A stretch of DNA of 64,000 nucleotides from Ktedonospora formicarum (GTDB lineage Bacteria; Chloroflexota; Ktedonobacteria; Ktedonobacterales; Ktedonobacteraceae): contig NZ_BNJF01000008.1 in the NCBI RefSeq assembly GCF_016587355.1, positions 186,001 through 250,000 on the forward strand. Direction: 5' to 3'. The translations under genes and the position numbers were made by a program. Position 1 is the stretch's first letter. The number at the start of each line of letters is the position of its first letter. Under the pieces are notes generated by a model, which searched no databases, was not told the origin of the DNA, and worked only from the letters and a program-made list of their open reading frames with translations. Below, piece after piece: positions 1 through 7,632 of the stretch.

Positions 1-1
1 T

Positions 2-247
2 AAGAACATGGGTTCAGTTATCCCTGATTTGCACTGGACAATTAAGGATATTCAGACGCTCGGCGATCAAATCATAGTACGAGGTGAAGCTACCGGCACA
101 CCCATAGGCGAGTTTTGGGGAGCAAAGCCGACCGGCAAGAGCTTTAAGACAATGGCGATTGATATATTCACGGTGAAAAATGGTAAACTGGCATCTGCTT
201 ATCATATTGAGAACTGGATGACAGCCTTGCAGCAGCTCAACAAGTAG
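2..247 (+). CDS. SnoaL-like ester cyclase, C-terminal part (runs off window start)
   Basis: The frame is open from the first bases, so the true start lies outside the window. The visible 80 or so residues match the C-terminal half of SnoaL-like polyketide/ester cyclases (NTF2-like cone fold): a DLHWTIKDI strand, a GTPIGEFWGAKPTGK loop, an IDIFTVKNGK strand and the closing ENWMTALQQL helix. Such proteins are small cytosolic enzymes or ligand-binding folds, and the substrate cannot be read from this. The final stop is followed by GGAGG but no convincing downstream gene. Confidence 0.75.
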   Translation, partial: KNMGSVIPDLHWTIKDIQTLGDQIIVRGEATGTPIGEFWGAKPTGKSFKTMAIDIFTVKNGKLASAYHIENWMTALQQLNK

Positions 248-426
248 GGGTAGGAGGATCTATGTCTAAAACCATGGACAAAACTGCCCCTGCGCAGTCG
301 AATACACACAAAACCGCTCCCACTCAATATGTTAGATATCCGCTTCGCTTACCGGCGTTTTGCGCATCGCGGAGGGGTTCCATTATTGATGCTCAATTAC
401 CTCTCAACGAATATGGAGGTAGTTCC

Positions 427-478
427 CCGCTAATTGGTAGTTGAGCATAAGCCCCCTTGCTCAACTACCAATTAGCGG
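427..478. repeat. Perfect inverted repeat, 21-bp arms, 10-base loop
   Basis: Arms 427-447 and 458-478 are exact reverse complements around the loop 448-457. No U-run follows, so a simple terminator is unlikely. It sits between the cyclase gene and decayed sequence and may be a mobile-element end or a small palindromic repeat. Confidence 0.8.
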
Positions 479-480
479 CC

Positions 481-618
481 GAAGACGAGTTGACTCGGCT
501 GCTGGAGCAGTTGGTTGAGCTTGTTTAAAGCGTTGTTCCAGACCTACGCCGAAAGGTAGAGGAAGAGATTCGTCAGCTTGAAATAAGGCTCCAGTATCTC
601 AGCAGTCGCGTGGGTTGA
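481..618 (+). pseudogene. Remnant of a helical protein with an in-frame stop
   Basis: One reading frame gives two charged amphipathic helices (EDELTRLLEQLVELV, then RRKVEEEIRQLEIRLQYLS) separated by TAA at 526-528 and ending at 616-618. The heptad-like pattern suggests a coiled-coil tail. I do not recognise the family. It begins right after the inverted repeat and ends where an IS6-like fragment begins, so it looks like a truncated host or mobile-element gene. Confidence 0.35.
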
Positions 619-849
619 TGCGAATTTTCCGCTCGATTGTTCAATCGCTTGTGCTGTCGATGTTCCACTCCGGGCAGGATTTCGCGTTTCGCTGCCCATA
701 ACTTCTGAGCTTATCGGTAATAATCACTCGTGGGACGTATTGCAGTCCTTTGAGGAGCTTGCGGAAAAACCGCTTGGCGGCCTTTGTGTTGCGTCGGCTT
801 TGCGACCCGCATGTCGAGCACGTTGCCATCTTGATCCACAGCTCGCCAA
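613..849 (-). pseudogene. IS6-family transposase fragment (frameshifted)
   Basis: Read across three frames, the minus strand gives WRAVDQDGNVLDMRV, then RNTKAAKRFFRKLLKG, YVPRVIITDKLRSYG, and finally KREILPGVEHRQHKRLNNR. This is the middle and end of an IS6/IS26-type DDE transposase, with the second Asp in VIITDKL. At least two frameshifts are present and both ends are missing. The nearest relative in the window is the N-terminal part of the copy at 14723. Confidence 0.75.
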
Positions 850-875
850 AGGAAATGCAGGGAGTATGGCGCTTT

Positions 876-920
876 TTTTGCTTTGCGTTGTAATCTGTTT
901 TATTACAACACAAAGCAAAA
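876..920. repeat. Inverted repeat with 19-bp arms (one mismatch)
   Basis: Arms 876-894 and 902-920 pair with one mismatch around a 7-base loop. It lies just upstream of a terminator-like hairpin and the MFS gene. Confidence 0.65.
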
Positions 921-923
921 CTT

Positions 924-947
924 CCCAGCAGTGCTGGGGCATTTTTT
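924..947 (+). terminator. Rho-independent terminator-like hairpin upstream of the MFS gene
   Basis: CCCAGCA and TGCTGGG form a short GC-rich stem followed directly by a run of six T. It would stop transcription entering from upstream, or could act as an attenuator, since the MFS start codon is only about 60 bases further on. Confidence 0.5.
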
Positions 948-1005
948 CTTTTGCTTATGGATGTAATAAACATTGTTTCAATGAAGAAAGAAGGAGTTCT
1001 TTCCA

Positions 1006-2175
1006 ATGGCACAGATAGTCCAATCTTTAGCGCCGGACGGGCAGAAACGTCCGGCCAGAATTAATCCACGTATTCTCCTGCTGGCGCTGGGCATGTTTGC
1101 GTTGGGCACCGATGCTTTCGTTGTTGCCGGAGTTCTGCCTGTTATCGCTCACGAAACAGGCATCACCGTCAGTGTGGCCGGACAATTAGTCACTGCTTTT
1201 TCGCTCACGTATGGATTGGGGGCACCTCTCCTGGCTGTACTGGTGAGCCGCTTGGCACCGCACCGGGTCTTAATTGCCTCTCTTGGCCTTTTCTGTCTTG
1301 CAAATGTGGCATCGGCATTTGCACCAACCTTTCCGATCTTGCTGCTGACACGTATTTTGACTGGCTGCTTCGCCGCGATCTATGCGCCGCAGGCATATAC
1401 GATGGGTATCGCACTCGCTCCGCCAGAGAAGCGTGGCCAGGCTTTGGCCCTGGTGGTCATTGGGCTGACCGTTGCGACTGCGCTTGGCTCTCCGCTAGGA
1501 ACCTGGGTGGGTGAGCTCTTTGGCTGGCGTTTCTCCTTTGGTCTGGTCGCAGGTCTTGCCGGAATAGGGTTTCTGGCCTTTCTTCTCAGTGGTTTGCCCA
1601 GGATCTCGGCGCCGCCAGCTGCGTCGTTGCGGCAGCGTCTCGCTCCCATCACGCAACCTCGCCTGGTACTGGCCTTACTGCCCACGTTCCTGTGGAATCT
1701 GGGTATCTACACCATCTATACCTATATTGGACCGCTTTTGCAGCAAAACATACATATTATGGACATTAGCGGTATGCTGGTCGCCTATGGTCTGGGTGTG
1801 GTTCTTGGTAGTTGGTCGGGAGGCATGATCGCGGATCGTGTGGGACCAACACGTCCATTAATTCTCTCCCTGGTGCTGCTATTGGTTATAGAGATTGTCC
1901 TTCCGCTGGTAACGACAACGTGGCTGGGAGGAGTACTGATGCTCTTTGCCTGGGCTCTATTGGGAGCGTTGCTCTTCGTTCCCCAGCAGCATCGTCTCTT
2001 GAGTGTGACCCCTGAACATGCGAACGTTATTCTGGCCCTGAACAATTCTATGCTCTACCTGGGGATAGCTGGGGGAGCTACCGTGGGAGGACTGGCTCTC
2101 CATGCAATCGCGGTGACTCAACTGGGTTGGATTGGGGGGCCTGTGTGCTCCTCGCCATGCTGTTGCTATTTGTAA
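1006..2175 (+). CDS. MFS drug/sugar efflux transporter (DHA1 type), slipped C-terminus
   Basis: Integral membrane proton-driven exporter of the DHA1 group (chloramphenicol/arabinose-efflux-like). The sequence is almost wholly hydrophobic with about 12 helices. It opens with ILLLALGMFALGTDAFVVAG and has the basic cytoplasmic loop LVSRLAPHRVL between helices 2 and 3. Start at 1006 has AAGGAG 11 bases upstream. The last residues are unnatural: after GWIGG the frame reads a short cysteine-rich tail ending at 2175. One extra G in the G6 run at 2134-2139 would instead give CVLLAMLLLFVSLLLLK, a normal last helix ending at 2195. This is either a sequencing slip or a real or phase-variable frameshift. 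The substrate is not inferable. Confidence 0.85.
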   Translation: MAQIVQSLAPDGQKRPARINPRILLLALGMFALGTDAFVVAGVLPVIAHETGITVSVAGQLVTAFSLTYGLGAPLLAVLVSRLAPHRVLIASLGLFCLANVASAFAPTFPILLLTRILTGCFAAIYAPQAYTMGIALAPPEKRGQALALVVIGLTVATALGSPLGTWVGELFGWRFSFGLVAGLAGIGFLAFLLSGLPRISAPPAASLRQRLAPITQPRLVLALLPTFLWNLGIYTIYTYIGPLLQQNIHIMDISGMLVAYGLGVVLGSWSGGMIADRVGPTRPLILSLVLLLVIEIVLPLVTTTWLGGVLMLFAWALLGALLFVPQQHRLLSVTPEHANVILALNNSMLYLGIAGGATVGGLALHAIAVTQLGWIGGPVCSSPCCCYL

Positions 2176-2270
2176 GCCTGTTGTTGCTAAAGTAGCAACC
2201 AGACCATAATATATGGTTTTAACAAAATCTAGCCAAGAAATCTTTGGAAGCCTTTCCAGATATGTCATAC

Positions 2271-2903
2271 GGTTCTGTCAGAACTAAGAACACAAAAGCA
2301 GGGCCGATCCTCAATCCCGTAATCCATTGGGCTATGAAGCCATCCGCATCATGAGTTGCAGGGCAGTAAGTCGTTCACAGAATAACTGTCGTTGATCTGA
2401 TAGGGACACCGGTTCTCCCGCAGTAGCACGCGGACAAAAATAGTTGCATAATTCGTCAAAGGCACAGCAGAAACAAGCGACTGAGTCGAAACTTCCGAAG
2501 CCATGCATGGGATAATACCGTACTGTCATGAGTGGAGCAAATCGTGTTTTCCACTCTCGAACTGCTTCGTGAGTGAACTCCCAGCCGCGCTCCAAAAACA
2601 TTTCAGCCAGATCTCGCAAGCTCAATTTGTATCGGAGCCGCCACAGAACGACCAGAAGGACGATATCAGTAGAATTTTCCAGGAAGTTGAACGGCGTTCC
2701 TGTCCGCTCATTGAAGAGGCGTTTGCAGGCTGAGCAACGGAATGGACGATAGCCGAGCGCAGTTTTCTGGGCTTGCTCTTTCGTGGTAGCTGAGGCGCAA
2801 TGCGGGCAGGTCATAGAGCACTCCTTCGCAGATGAGTCGTTGTTCTCAACATACATTGCAAACGACCTCCATGACAAGTCTTCCTCCGAATTCTGACAGA
2901 ACC
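2271..2903 (-). mobile_element. Internally deleted IS6-type element with intact ends
   Basis: Perfect 13-bp terminal inverted repeats GGTTCTGTCAGAA (2271-2283, and complement 2891-2903) bound 633 bp. The same end sequence occurs at 36363 and, with one change, at 49758. The internal transposase lacks its catalytic core, so this is a non-autonomous derivative. I found no 8-bp target duplication. Confidence 0.75.
2332..2814 (-). pseudogene. IS6-type transposase with the DDE core deleted
   Basis: The N-terminus carries a zinc ribbon (TCPHC, then RCSACKRLF) and the HTH region (RLRYKLSLRDLAEMFLERG, THEAVREWKTRFAPL). It then jumps directly to the C-terminal segment YYPMHGFGSFD of this transposase type. 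The roughly 115 residues in between, which carry all three catalytic acidic residues, are missing; an inverted copy of such a segment lies at 3120-3475. The start at MTCPHC fits the family; longer upstream readings are probably not translated. Confidence 0.75.
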
Positions 2904-2911
2904 CAATGCTG

Positions 2912-2995
2912 GACGTTGCTGCTCATCGTCTCACGTATGGCCCGCGGATAGGACATATGGCCATCCGTCGTCACTTGATCGGGAACATGGCCAAC
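2912..2995 (-). pseudogene. Short IS6 transposase fragment
   Basis: The minus strand reads VGHVPDQVTTDGHMSYPRAIRE, close to VGHSPDQVTTDGHISSPKA in the copy at 36.7 kb. It includes the second catalytic Asp but nothing else. It belongs to a different copy from its two neighbours, so three IS6 pieces are nested within 1.2 kb. Confidence 0.6.
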
Positions 2996-3119
2996 GGGGA
3001 GCATCATTTCGCAGCCATTCCGGCGTCATCGCGTTGTAGCTCTCATCTTAGGATACAGGACAAAAGTAATGATCGCAAGAGGAGAAAATCCTCATGTCCC
3101 AACTGCGCCATTTTTCTGT

Positions 3120-3475
3120 GATGTGCGGAGGGTTGCGAACAAAACGACGCGAGCAGGCAGGGCGGTCCTGGTATGTGGATGAGACCTACATCAAAGTCAA
3201 AGGGAAATGGTGCTATCTCTACCGGGCCATTGATGCGGATGGGAATCTGGTTGACTCGCAACTCAGTGAGAAGCGGGATATGGAGGCAGCCCAGTGATTT
3301 TTCAGGCAGGCGCTCGCTGTTGTCGGACACGCTCCGGAACGGGTAACAATCGACGGGCATCCCTCCTATCCACGAGCAGTACGTGAGGTACTCGGTAGCA
3401 GTGTGTAGCATCGGACCAATAAATATCTCAATAATTGCATAGAGCAAGACCATCGGGGAATCAAGCAACGGAAAT
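3120..3475 (+). pseudogene. Catalytic core of an IS6-type transposase, isolated and inverted
   Basis: Reads LRTKRREQAGRSWYVDETYI, YLYRAIDADGNLVDSQLSEK, then (after a TGA at 3296-3298) FFRQALAVVGHAPERVTIDG and finally YLNNCIEQDHRGIKQR, with a second nonsense codon between. The DDE residues are Asp in VDETY, Asp in TIDGH and Glu in IEQDH. It begins and ends almost exactly where the deletion in the neighbouring minus-strand copy starts and stops. Confidence 0.75.
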
Positions 3476-3689
3476 ACTAGGAGATGATGGGAAGAAAGCG
3501 GTAAGGTCTCTGAGGCGTAAAGGGGGACATCTGCTCTTAGCCCGGGTCTTAGTTCACCCTCATCCTCCTCACATGCTCCCACTCTTCTTCCGCAAGCAGC
3601 AGGCGCAGAGAGTTGAGGCCTCACGCCTGTTTTACCGCTTTTCATTCACCCATTTTTCTGTTCTTCTGCATCACAGACCCCTATCATTC

Positions 3690-4979
3690 TCAAGAGATGG
3701 TTAGGACACGCAAGGTTTGACGATGGGCCAAAACAGTCAGGTGGTTGCTGCTCTCCACGTCAGCGATCTGGAAGTAGAGAGCAGATTCACCACCATACTC
3801 TACCAATCTTCCTGGTTCACTGGTCCAATGCGGATGCTGCAGCAAAAACTGCTGAGTGAGCGGATGCGACCAGTAGACCAATTGATCGACGGAGGGTATC
3901 TCGCCACGTCCGCCCATGTCCTTGCCGCAGTGGACACAGTACATATGAATCCAGAATGGGTAGGGAGACATCCCAAGGCGTTCGGGATACGGAGAGAGAG
4001 GTGTCTCTGTATCGTTTCCTTCAACACGGACCAACGCTGGTGCTCCACAAGACAAACAGGGATGCCGGCCCTTGAGGAGCGCTGGCAGCAGGCAATCTGT
4101 CAGCCCTTGCATCGTCCGCTTCCAGGCAGGCCGAAACGAGTGAAGCCCTGAGAGCTGGACCAGGCCCATACTATGGACCGTATCCTGATGGTAGCGCCGA
4201 ACACAGTCAGGACAGCGGAGGTGAAGATTCGATCTCTCCTCAACTCCTACTGCCATAAAACACCCCTCAAGCAGATGACGCGCACAGAGGGGACACCACA
4301 GACGGGTTTGCTGCCATCCCTCAGCCAGTGCTTCATCCAACGTCAATCCCATTGCTTCTGCTTCGTGACGCAACGGTCCGTGGAAAATGTGACGCAGATG
4401 GCGGCGTGCTCGATACAGGCGAACCTCCAGAGCGTTACTTGAGAGAGAGAGGCGCTCGGCAACCTCGGAGCGAGGAAGTTCAAGCAGGTAACACATCTCC
4501 ACTATCTGGCGCGTCTTGCGAGGTAACGCATCAAGCGCCCGGTCAAGCAACAGGGCCAGGTCCTGGCGGCTGAGTTCTTCAAGAGGATCAAGCGTATCAG
4601 CGGTGAGAAGGTCGGTCTCGTTGGAGACGTTCTCATACTCCATCGCAGAAGATGGCTGGGGCAATGGTACATGCCGGAGAAGATTCATCTCACGCCTACG
4701 AGCCGCGCGACGACAGATATTGCGACAGATCTCGTCAATCCAGGCGTGAAAACCAGCCGGAGAGTGGAGGCGCTCCAGATGACTCCATGCTTCAAGTAGT
4801 GTATCCTGTACCACATCGTCGATGACATGCGATTCAACGCCTCGTGCTCGCGCAATGCGAGCGAGGCGCAGACGTGTCGATGTCAGTATCCCATTTTGAT
4901 CCGCTAGCAATGCAGACCGTAGCCACTGCCGTTCGCCAGGTAAGCACTGCTGCACTGGAAGATCGATGATTTCTTGCAT
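3690..4979 (-). CDS. ECF-type RNA polymerase sigma factor with Cys-rich C-terminal extension
   Basis: Sigma-70 region 2 covers roughly residues 35-96 (ARIARARGVESHVIDDVVQD, then LLEAW...FHAWIDEICRNICRRAARR) and region 4 roughly residues 150-198 (ALPRKTRQIVEMCYLLELPR, then EVAERLSLSSNALEVRLYRA). Ordinary ECF sigmas end near residue 200. Here about 230 residues follow with paired cysteines C229/C232, C241, C256/C259, C308/C311 and C348/C351, suggesting two or more zinc-binding knuckles. I infer the extension replaces a separate anti-sigma factor or senses redox or metal. The start at 4979 has AAAGGA upstream. No anti-sigma gene adjoins it. Confidence 0.88.
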   Translation of the reverse strand: MQEIIDLPVQQCLPGERQWLRSALLADQNGILTSTRLRLARIARARGVESHVIDDVVQDTLLEAWSHLERLHSPAGFHAWIDEICRNICRRAARRREMNLLRHVPLPQPSSAMEYENVSNETDLLTADTLDPLEELSRQDLALLLDRALDALPRKTRQIVEMCYLLELPRSEVAERLSLSSNALEVRLYRARRHLRHIFHGPLRHEAEAMGLTLDEALAEGWQQTRLWCPLCARHLLEGCFMAVGVEERSNLHLRCPDCVRRYHQDTVHSMGLVQLSGLHSFRPAWKRTMQGLTDCLLPALLKGRHPCLSCGAPALVRVEGNDTETPLSPYPERLGMSPYPFWIHMYCVHCGKDMGGRGEIPSVDQLVYWSHPLTQQFLLQHPHWTSEPGRLVEYGGESALYFQIADVESSNHLTVLAHRQTLRVLTIS

Positions 4980-5242
4980 AGCTTTTCCTTTCTTCGTATC
5001 TGCTCTCTTATCACGTGAGAGGAGCTTTTCTTACACATATTTTCGAGCATATCGGGGGTCATACGCTCTCTTCTACCGCCTTTCGCTCTCCGTCACCATC
5101 CTGCTTCTCCATCAGTTGAAAAAGCTGCTAAAAATTGTGGTAAGGATCTCGGCACTCAGGCGATAAGCTACTGACACACGATGAGAGGAGCAGAAAAGGA
5201 TGCTCGCTCTCCGTCGATTATTGCAGCGTATGGAGGTCAATC

Positions 5243-5713
5243 ATGGATACATGTCCCTTTTGCACCACCTATAAGGATCTCCCTTCTACTCCAGGCGGAA
5301 TTCTCTTTGAAGACCGTCTCGTCTATGTGCATCACTACTGTCGGGATGAGGGGCCTAGTTACCTGGGCCATCTCTTGCTGAAGACAAAACGCCATGTTCC
5401 CGGTCTGGCGGATCTGACTGAAGCTGAAGGACAAGCAATCGGTCAGAGCATAGCGCGCCTGAGCAAAGCGCTCCAGGCCTGTACAGGTGCGGAGAAAATC
5501 TATGCTGAAGCGTACTACGAGGTGGTTCCACATCTTCATCTGCACCTTATGGCCCGCTATCCTGAAACCCCACAGGCGTACTGGCGCTGGAAGATCGGCG
5601 AATGGCCTCAAGCGCCTCAAGGGGGGCCTGAAGCAATCGCCGCTCTTTGTGAGCAGATACATGCATATCTTGCACAAACAGTCTCTGGAAGCGTCGAGCC
5701 AAATGTTGAGTAG
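5243..5713 (+). CDS. HIT-family nucleotide hydrolase/transferase
   Basis: Histidine-triad protein of 156 residues. The triad HLHLH (His97, 99, 101) in VVPHLHLHLMAR is the nucleotide-phosphoryl-transfer site. The N-terminal CPFC pair (C4, C7) is typical of zinc-binding HIT relatives. GGAGG at 5231-5235 is well placed for this ATG. Family members cleave nucleoside phosphoramidates or dinucleoside polyphosphates in the cytosol. The stop lies 24 bases before the next gene's preferred start, so the two probably form one transcript. Confidence 0.88.
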   Translation: MDTCPFCTTYKDLPSTPGGILFEDRLVYVHHYCRDEGPSYLGHLLLKTKRHVPGLADLTEAEGQAIGQSIARLSKALQACTGAEKIYAEAYYEVVPHLHLHLMARYPETPQAYWRWKIGEWPQAPQGGPEAIAALCEQIHAYLAQTVSGSVEPNVE

Positions 5714-5736
5714 CTCCCGTGAAAGGACATCATGCA

Positions 5737-6849
5737 ATGAACAACACACCAATGAAAGCCCACATCCTCGCACTCCTCCACTTCACGCGTCAACAAGAGT
5801 TACATCTCATCGCTAATCTCAGTGACCCGGAGCGCAACGCGACAGGTACACCGAACACTGGGATAACAAAAGGCATGTGGGCAGCAAAAGACTTTGTGGC
5901 AAATATGCTGCACTGGAAAGAGTTACAGACTCAAAAGCTGGCCACAGTGCAACGAGGAGAGGTGCCGCCTGATTGGACAGACATGAAAGTGGTCCACCAG
6001 ATCAACGTCGAGACATTTACCCGCTATCGGACCTCCGCCTTCCAGGCGATAGAAGAAGAGGCGGAACACGTTTTCAATGCCTTCATCACACAGGTGGAAA
6101 GGATGAGCGAAGAGGAACTCAACGATCCCCGTTACTACGCCTGGCTGGAAGGAACCCGATTGCGCAATGAAGTCCTGAACTATGGGTTCTGGTATCCCTG
6201 CAACCAGCTCACCATATGCGCTTTTCAGCTGGGTAAAAAGCAGCTTGCCTTCCAGCTTCAAGAGGCCCTGGTCGAGGCAGTCCGCCAGAGCGCATTGCCA
6301 GATGAGGGCGTCGGGGTCGCCATCTATAACATGGTGTGCTTTTACGCCACAAACGGCAAGCCTGAGAAGGCCCTGCAGCATTTGCCAGAGGCGTTACGCC
6401 TGAGACCAACCCTTTTTGAAGTGTCCAAGCGTGATTCCGATCTCGAGAGCCTGCGAACCAACCCCACCTTCCAGGCCATCCTCACTGATCCTGCATTACT
6501 GGCTCGCGTGCCTCTGAATGTGCTTGTGAAACCACACGATCTGCACACGAGCCTTCGTGGAGAGGTCCCCCCTCTCGTGATTGATGTCCGTGGGTCCGCA
6601 GAGTATGCAGTTGGTCATGTGGAAGGTGCGGTGAATATTCCATTGGGAAACCTCGAAAGCCAGCTCTCACAGATTCCGCACGAGCGACCTGTGGTTACCT
6701 ATTGTAACATGCACCACCAGGGAGCGTCGCGTGGAGAACTAGCCGCAACCAAGCTTCGTGAGCATGGATACCGGGTGAGTACCTTGGATGGCGGTTATCC
6801 CAATTGGAAAGCCCAGGGCTTCCTTATAGAAGCAGCACCCCAAGAGTAA
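5737..6849 (+). CDS. ClbS/DfsB-like four-helix protein fused to TPR-like and rhodanese domains
   Basis: Three parts can be read. Residues 1 to about 165 resemble ClbS/DfsB or DinB-like helical bundles (MWAAKDFVANMLHWKELQ). Residues about 190-245 resemble the short TPR end motif (YNMVCFYATNGKPEKALQHL, then the DSDLESLRTNPTFQAIL tail). The last 95 residues are a rhodanese domain (PPLVIDVRGSAEYAVGHVEG, then AVNIPL) with the active-site Cys in VVTYCNMHHQGASRGE and the closing TLDGGYPNWKAQG. A GTG 18 bases upstream is possible, but ATG 5737 has GAAAGG at good spacing. Partnership with the HIT gene is an inference from position. Confidence 0.78.
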   Translation: MNNTPMKAHILALLHFTRQQELHLIANLSDPERNATGTPNTGITKGMWAAKDFVANMLHWKELQTQKLATVQRGEVPPDWTDMKVVHQINVETFTRYRTSAFQAIEEEAEHVFNAFITQVERMSEEELNDPRYYAWLEGTRLRNEVLNYGFWYPCNQLTICAFQLGKKQLAFQLQEALVEAVRQSALPDEGVGVAIYNMVCFYATNGKPEKALQHLPEALRLRPTLFEVSKRDSDLESLRTNPTFQAILTDPALLARVPLNVLVKPHDLHTSLRGEVPPLVIDVRGSAEYAVGHVEGAVNIPLGNLESQLSQIPHERPVVTYCNMHHQGASRGELAATKLREHGYRVSTLDGGYPNWKAQGFLIEAAPQE

Positions 6850-6876
6850 AAGAGAAGCATCGACCAGGGTTACCAT

Positions 6877-6904
6877 GTCGTTTCTCAGCTGTCGTTTCTC
6901 AGCT
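6877..6904. repeat. Tandem 14-bp duplication
   Basis: GTCGTTTCTCAGCT occurs twice head to tail (6877-6890 and 6891-6904), just after the rhodanese-fusion stop codon. Confidence 0.8.
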
Positions 6905-6959
6905 CATGAGCACATTCTCTCCGGAGTAGACGCACGTCTCTCTGATGCTCAGGGTTCAC

Positions 6960-7025
6960 TGCCTGAAAGGGGTGCCGCCACGCTTCTTCATCGTTGAGGA
7001 AGCGTGGCGGCACCCCTTTCAGGCA
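6960..7025. repeat. Long perfect hairpin, 27-bp arms
   Basis: Arms 6960-6986 and 6999-7025 are exact reverse complements, and the stem can extend by three more pairs including one wobble. The arms are GC-rich. The trailing strand has AAAACACC rather than a U-run, so it is not a classical terminator. It separates the rhodanese-fusion gene from a truncated methyltransferase. Confidence 0.85.
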
Positions 7026-7111
7026 AAACACCTTCGCGAACAGGTGCCTTCCCCTCCATGACCTCCAATGGCCCATTTCCCTTCACGCCACAGGACTTCT
7101 AAGCCCTACAC

Positions 7112-7531
7112 ATGGGCAAGGACGAGCGCGCCAGCACAACATCCCTTGAAGCGCATCTTCGCCAGGCCCAGGTTGATGGCCGTGCCGAAGTCCGCGTCGG
7201 CCCCGCGCTTGAGGCGCTTCCCCTGTTAGTGGAAGAAGAGCCGTTCGACTTGATCTTTATCGACGCCGCCAAAGACGCCTATCCGCAGTACCTTGAATGG
7301 GCGATCAAACTCTCACGCCCTGGCAGTATCATTGTTACCGATAATTGTGTCCTGGGTGGAGATGGGCTAGGAGACGAACACGAGTCCGTGAACTCACGCG
7401 GTGCGGGTGCGCGCAGGTACAACCACAGGGCAAGCAGCGATCCCGCCCTGTGCTCAATCGCTCTCCCTTTGAGCAGTGAGATGACGGTTGCCGTCGTTCT
7501 GACAAAGGCGGAGGCTACCCCAGAGGTATAG
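7112..7531 (+). pseudogene. SAM-dependent O-methyltransferase, N-terminal part missing
   Basis: Matches the C-terminal two thirds of caffeoyl-CoA/catechol O-methyltransferase-like enzymes (Methyltransferase_3): LPLLVEEEPFDLIFIDAAKD is motif III with the metal-binding Asp, PGSIIVTDNCVL is the following strand, and LPLSSEMTVAVVLTK is the last strand. The SAM-binding GxGxG motif that should lie about 60-80 residues upstream is absent; the preceding DNA is the long hairpin region. Probably non-functional. Confidence 0.75.
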
Positions 7532-7552
7532 CTGTGGTATACTTACTGGTTC

Positions 7553-7594
7553 CACAACGGAGTGGGAGGCAAGTGTGCCTCCCACTCCGTTGTG
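7553..7594. terminator. Bidirectional terminator-like hairpin between convergent genes
   Basis: Perfect 19-bp arms (7553-7571 and 7576-7594) close on the loop AGTG. It lies between the plus-strand methyltransferase remnant and the minus-strand P450 stop, so it can serve both. T-richness after the stem is modest. Confidence 0.65.
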
Positions 7595-7632
7595 TCTGTC
7601 CTCCGCGTGGTAGCGATGGGTCTTTCTCTCAA

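Noticed and set aside
262..444. 60-codon plus-strand frame after the cyclase
   Set aside because: Has a GGAGG but runs into the 427-478 hairpin and shows no family or consistent composition.
3043..3645. Minus-strand open frame of 200 codons
   Set aside because: Opposite strand of the IS6 catalytic core; no protein features.
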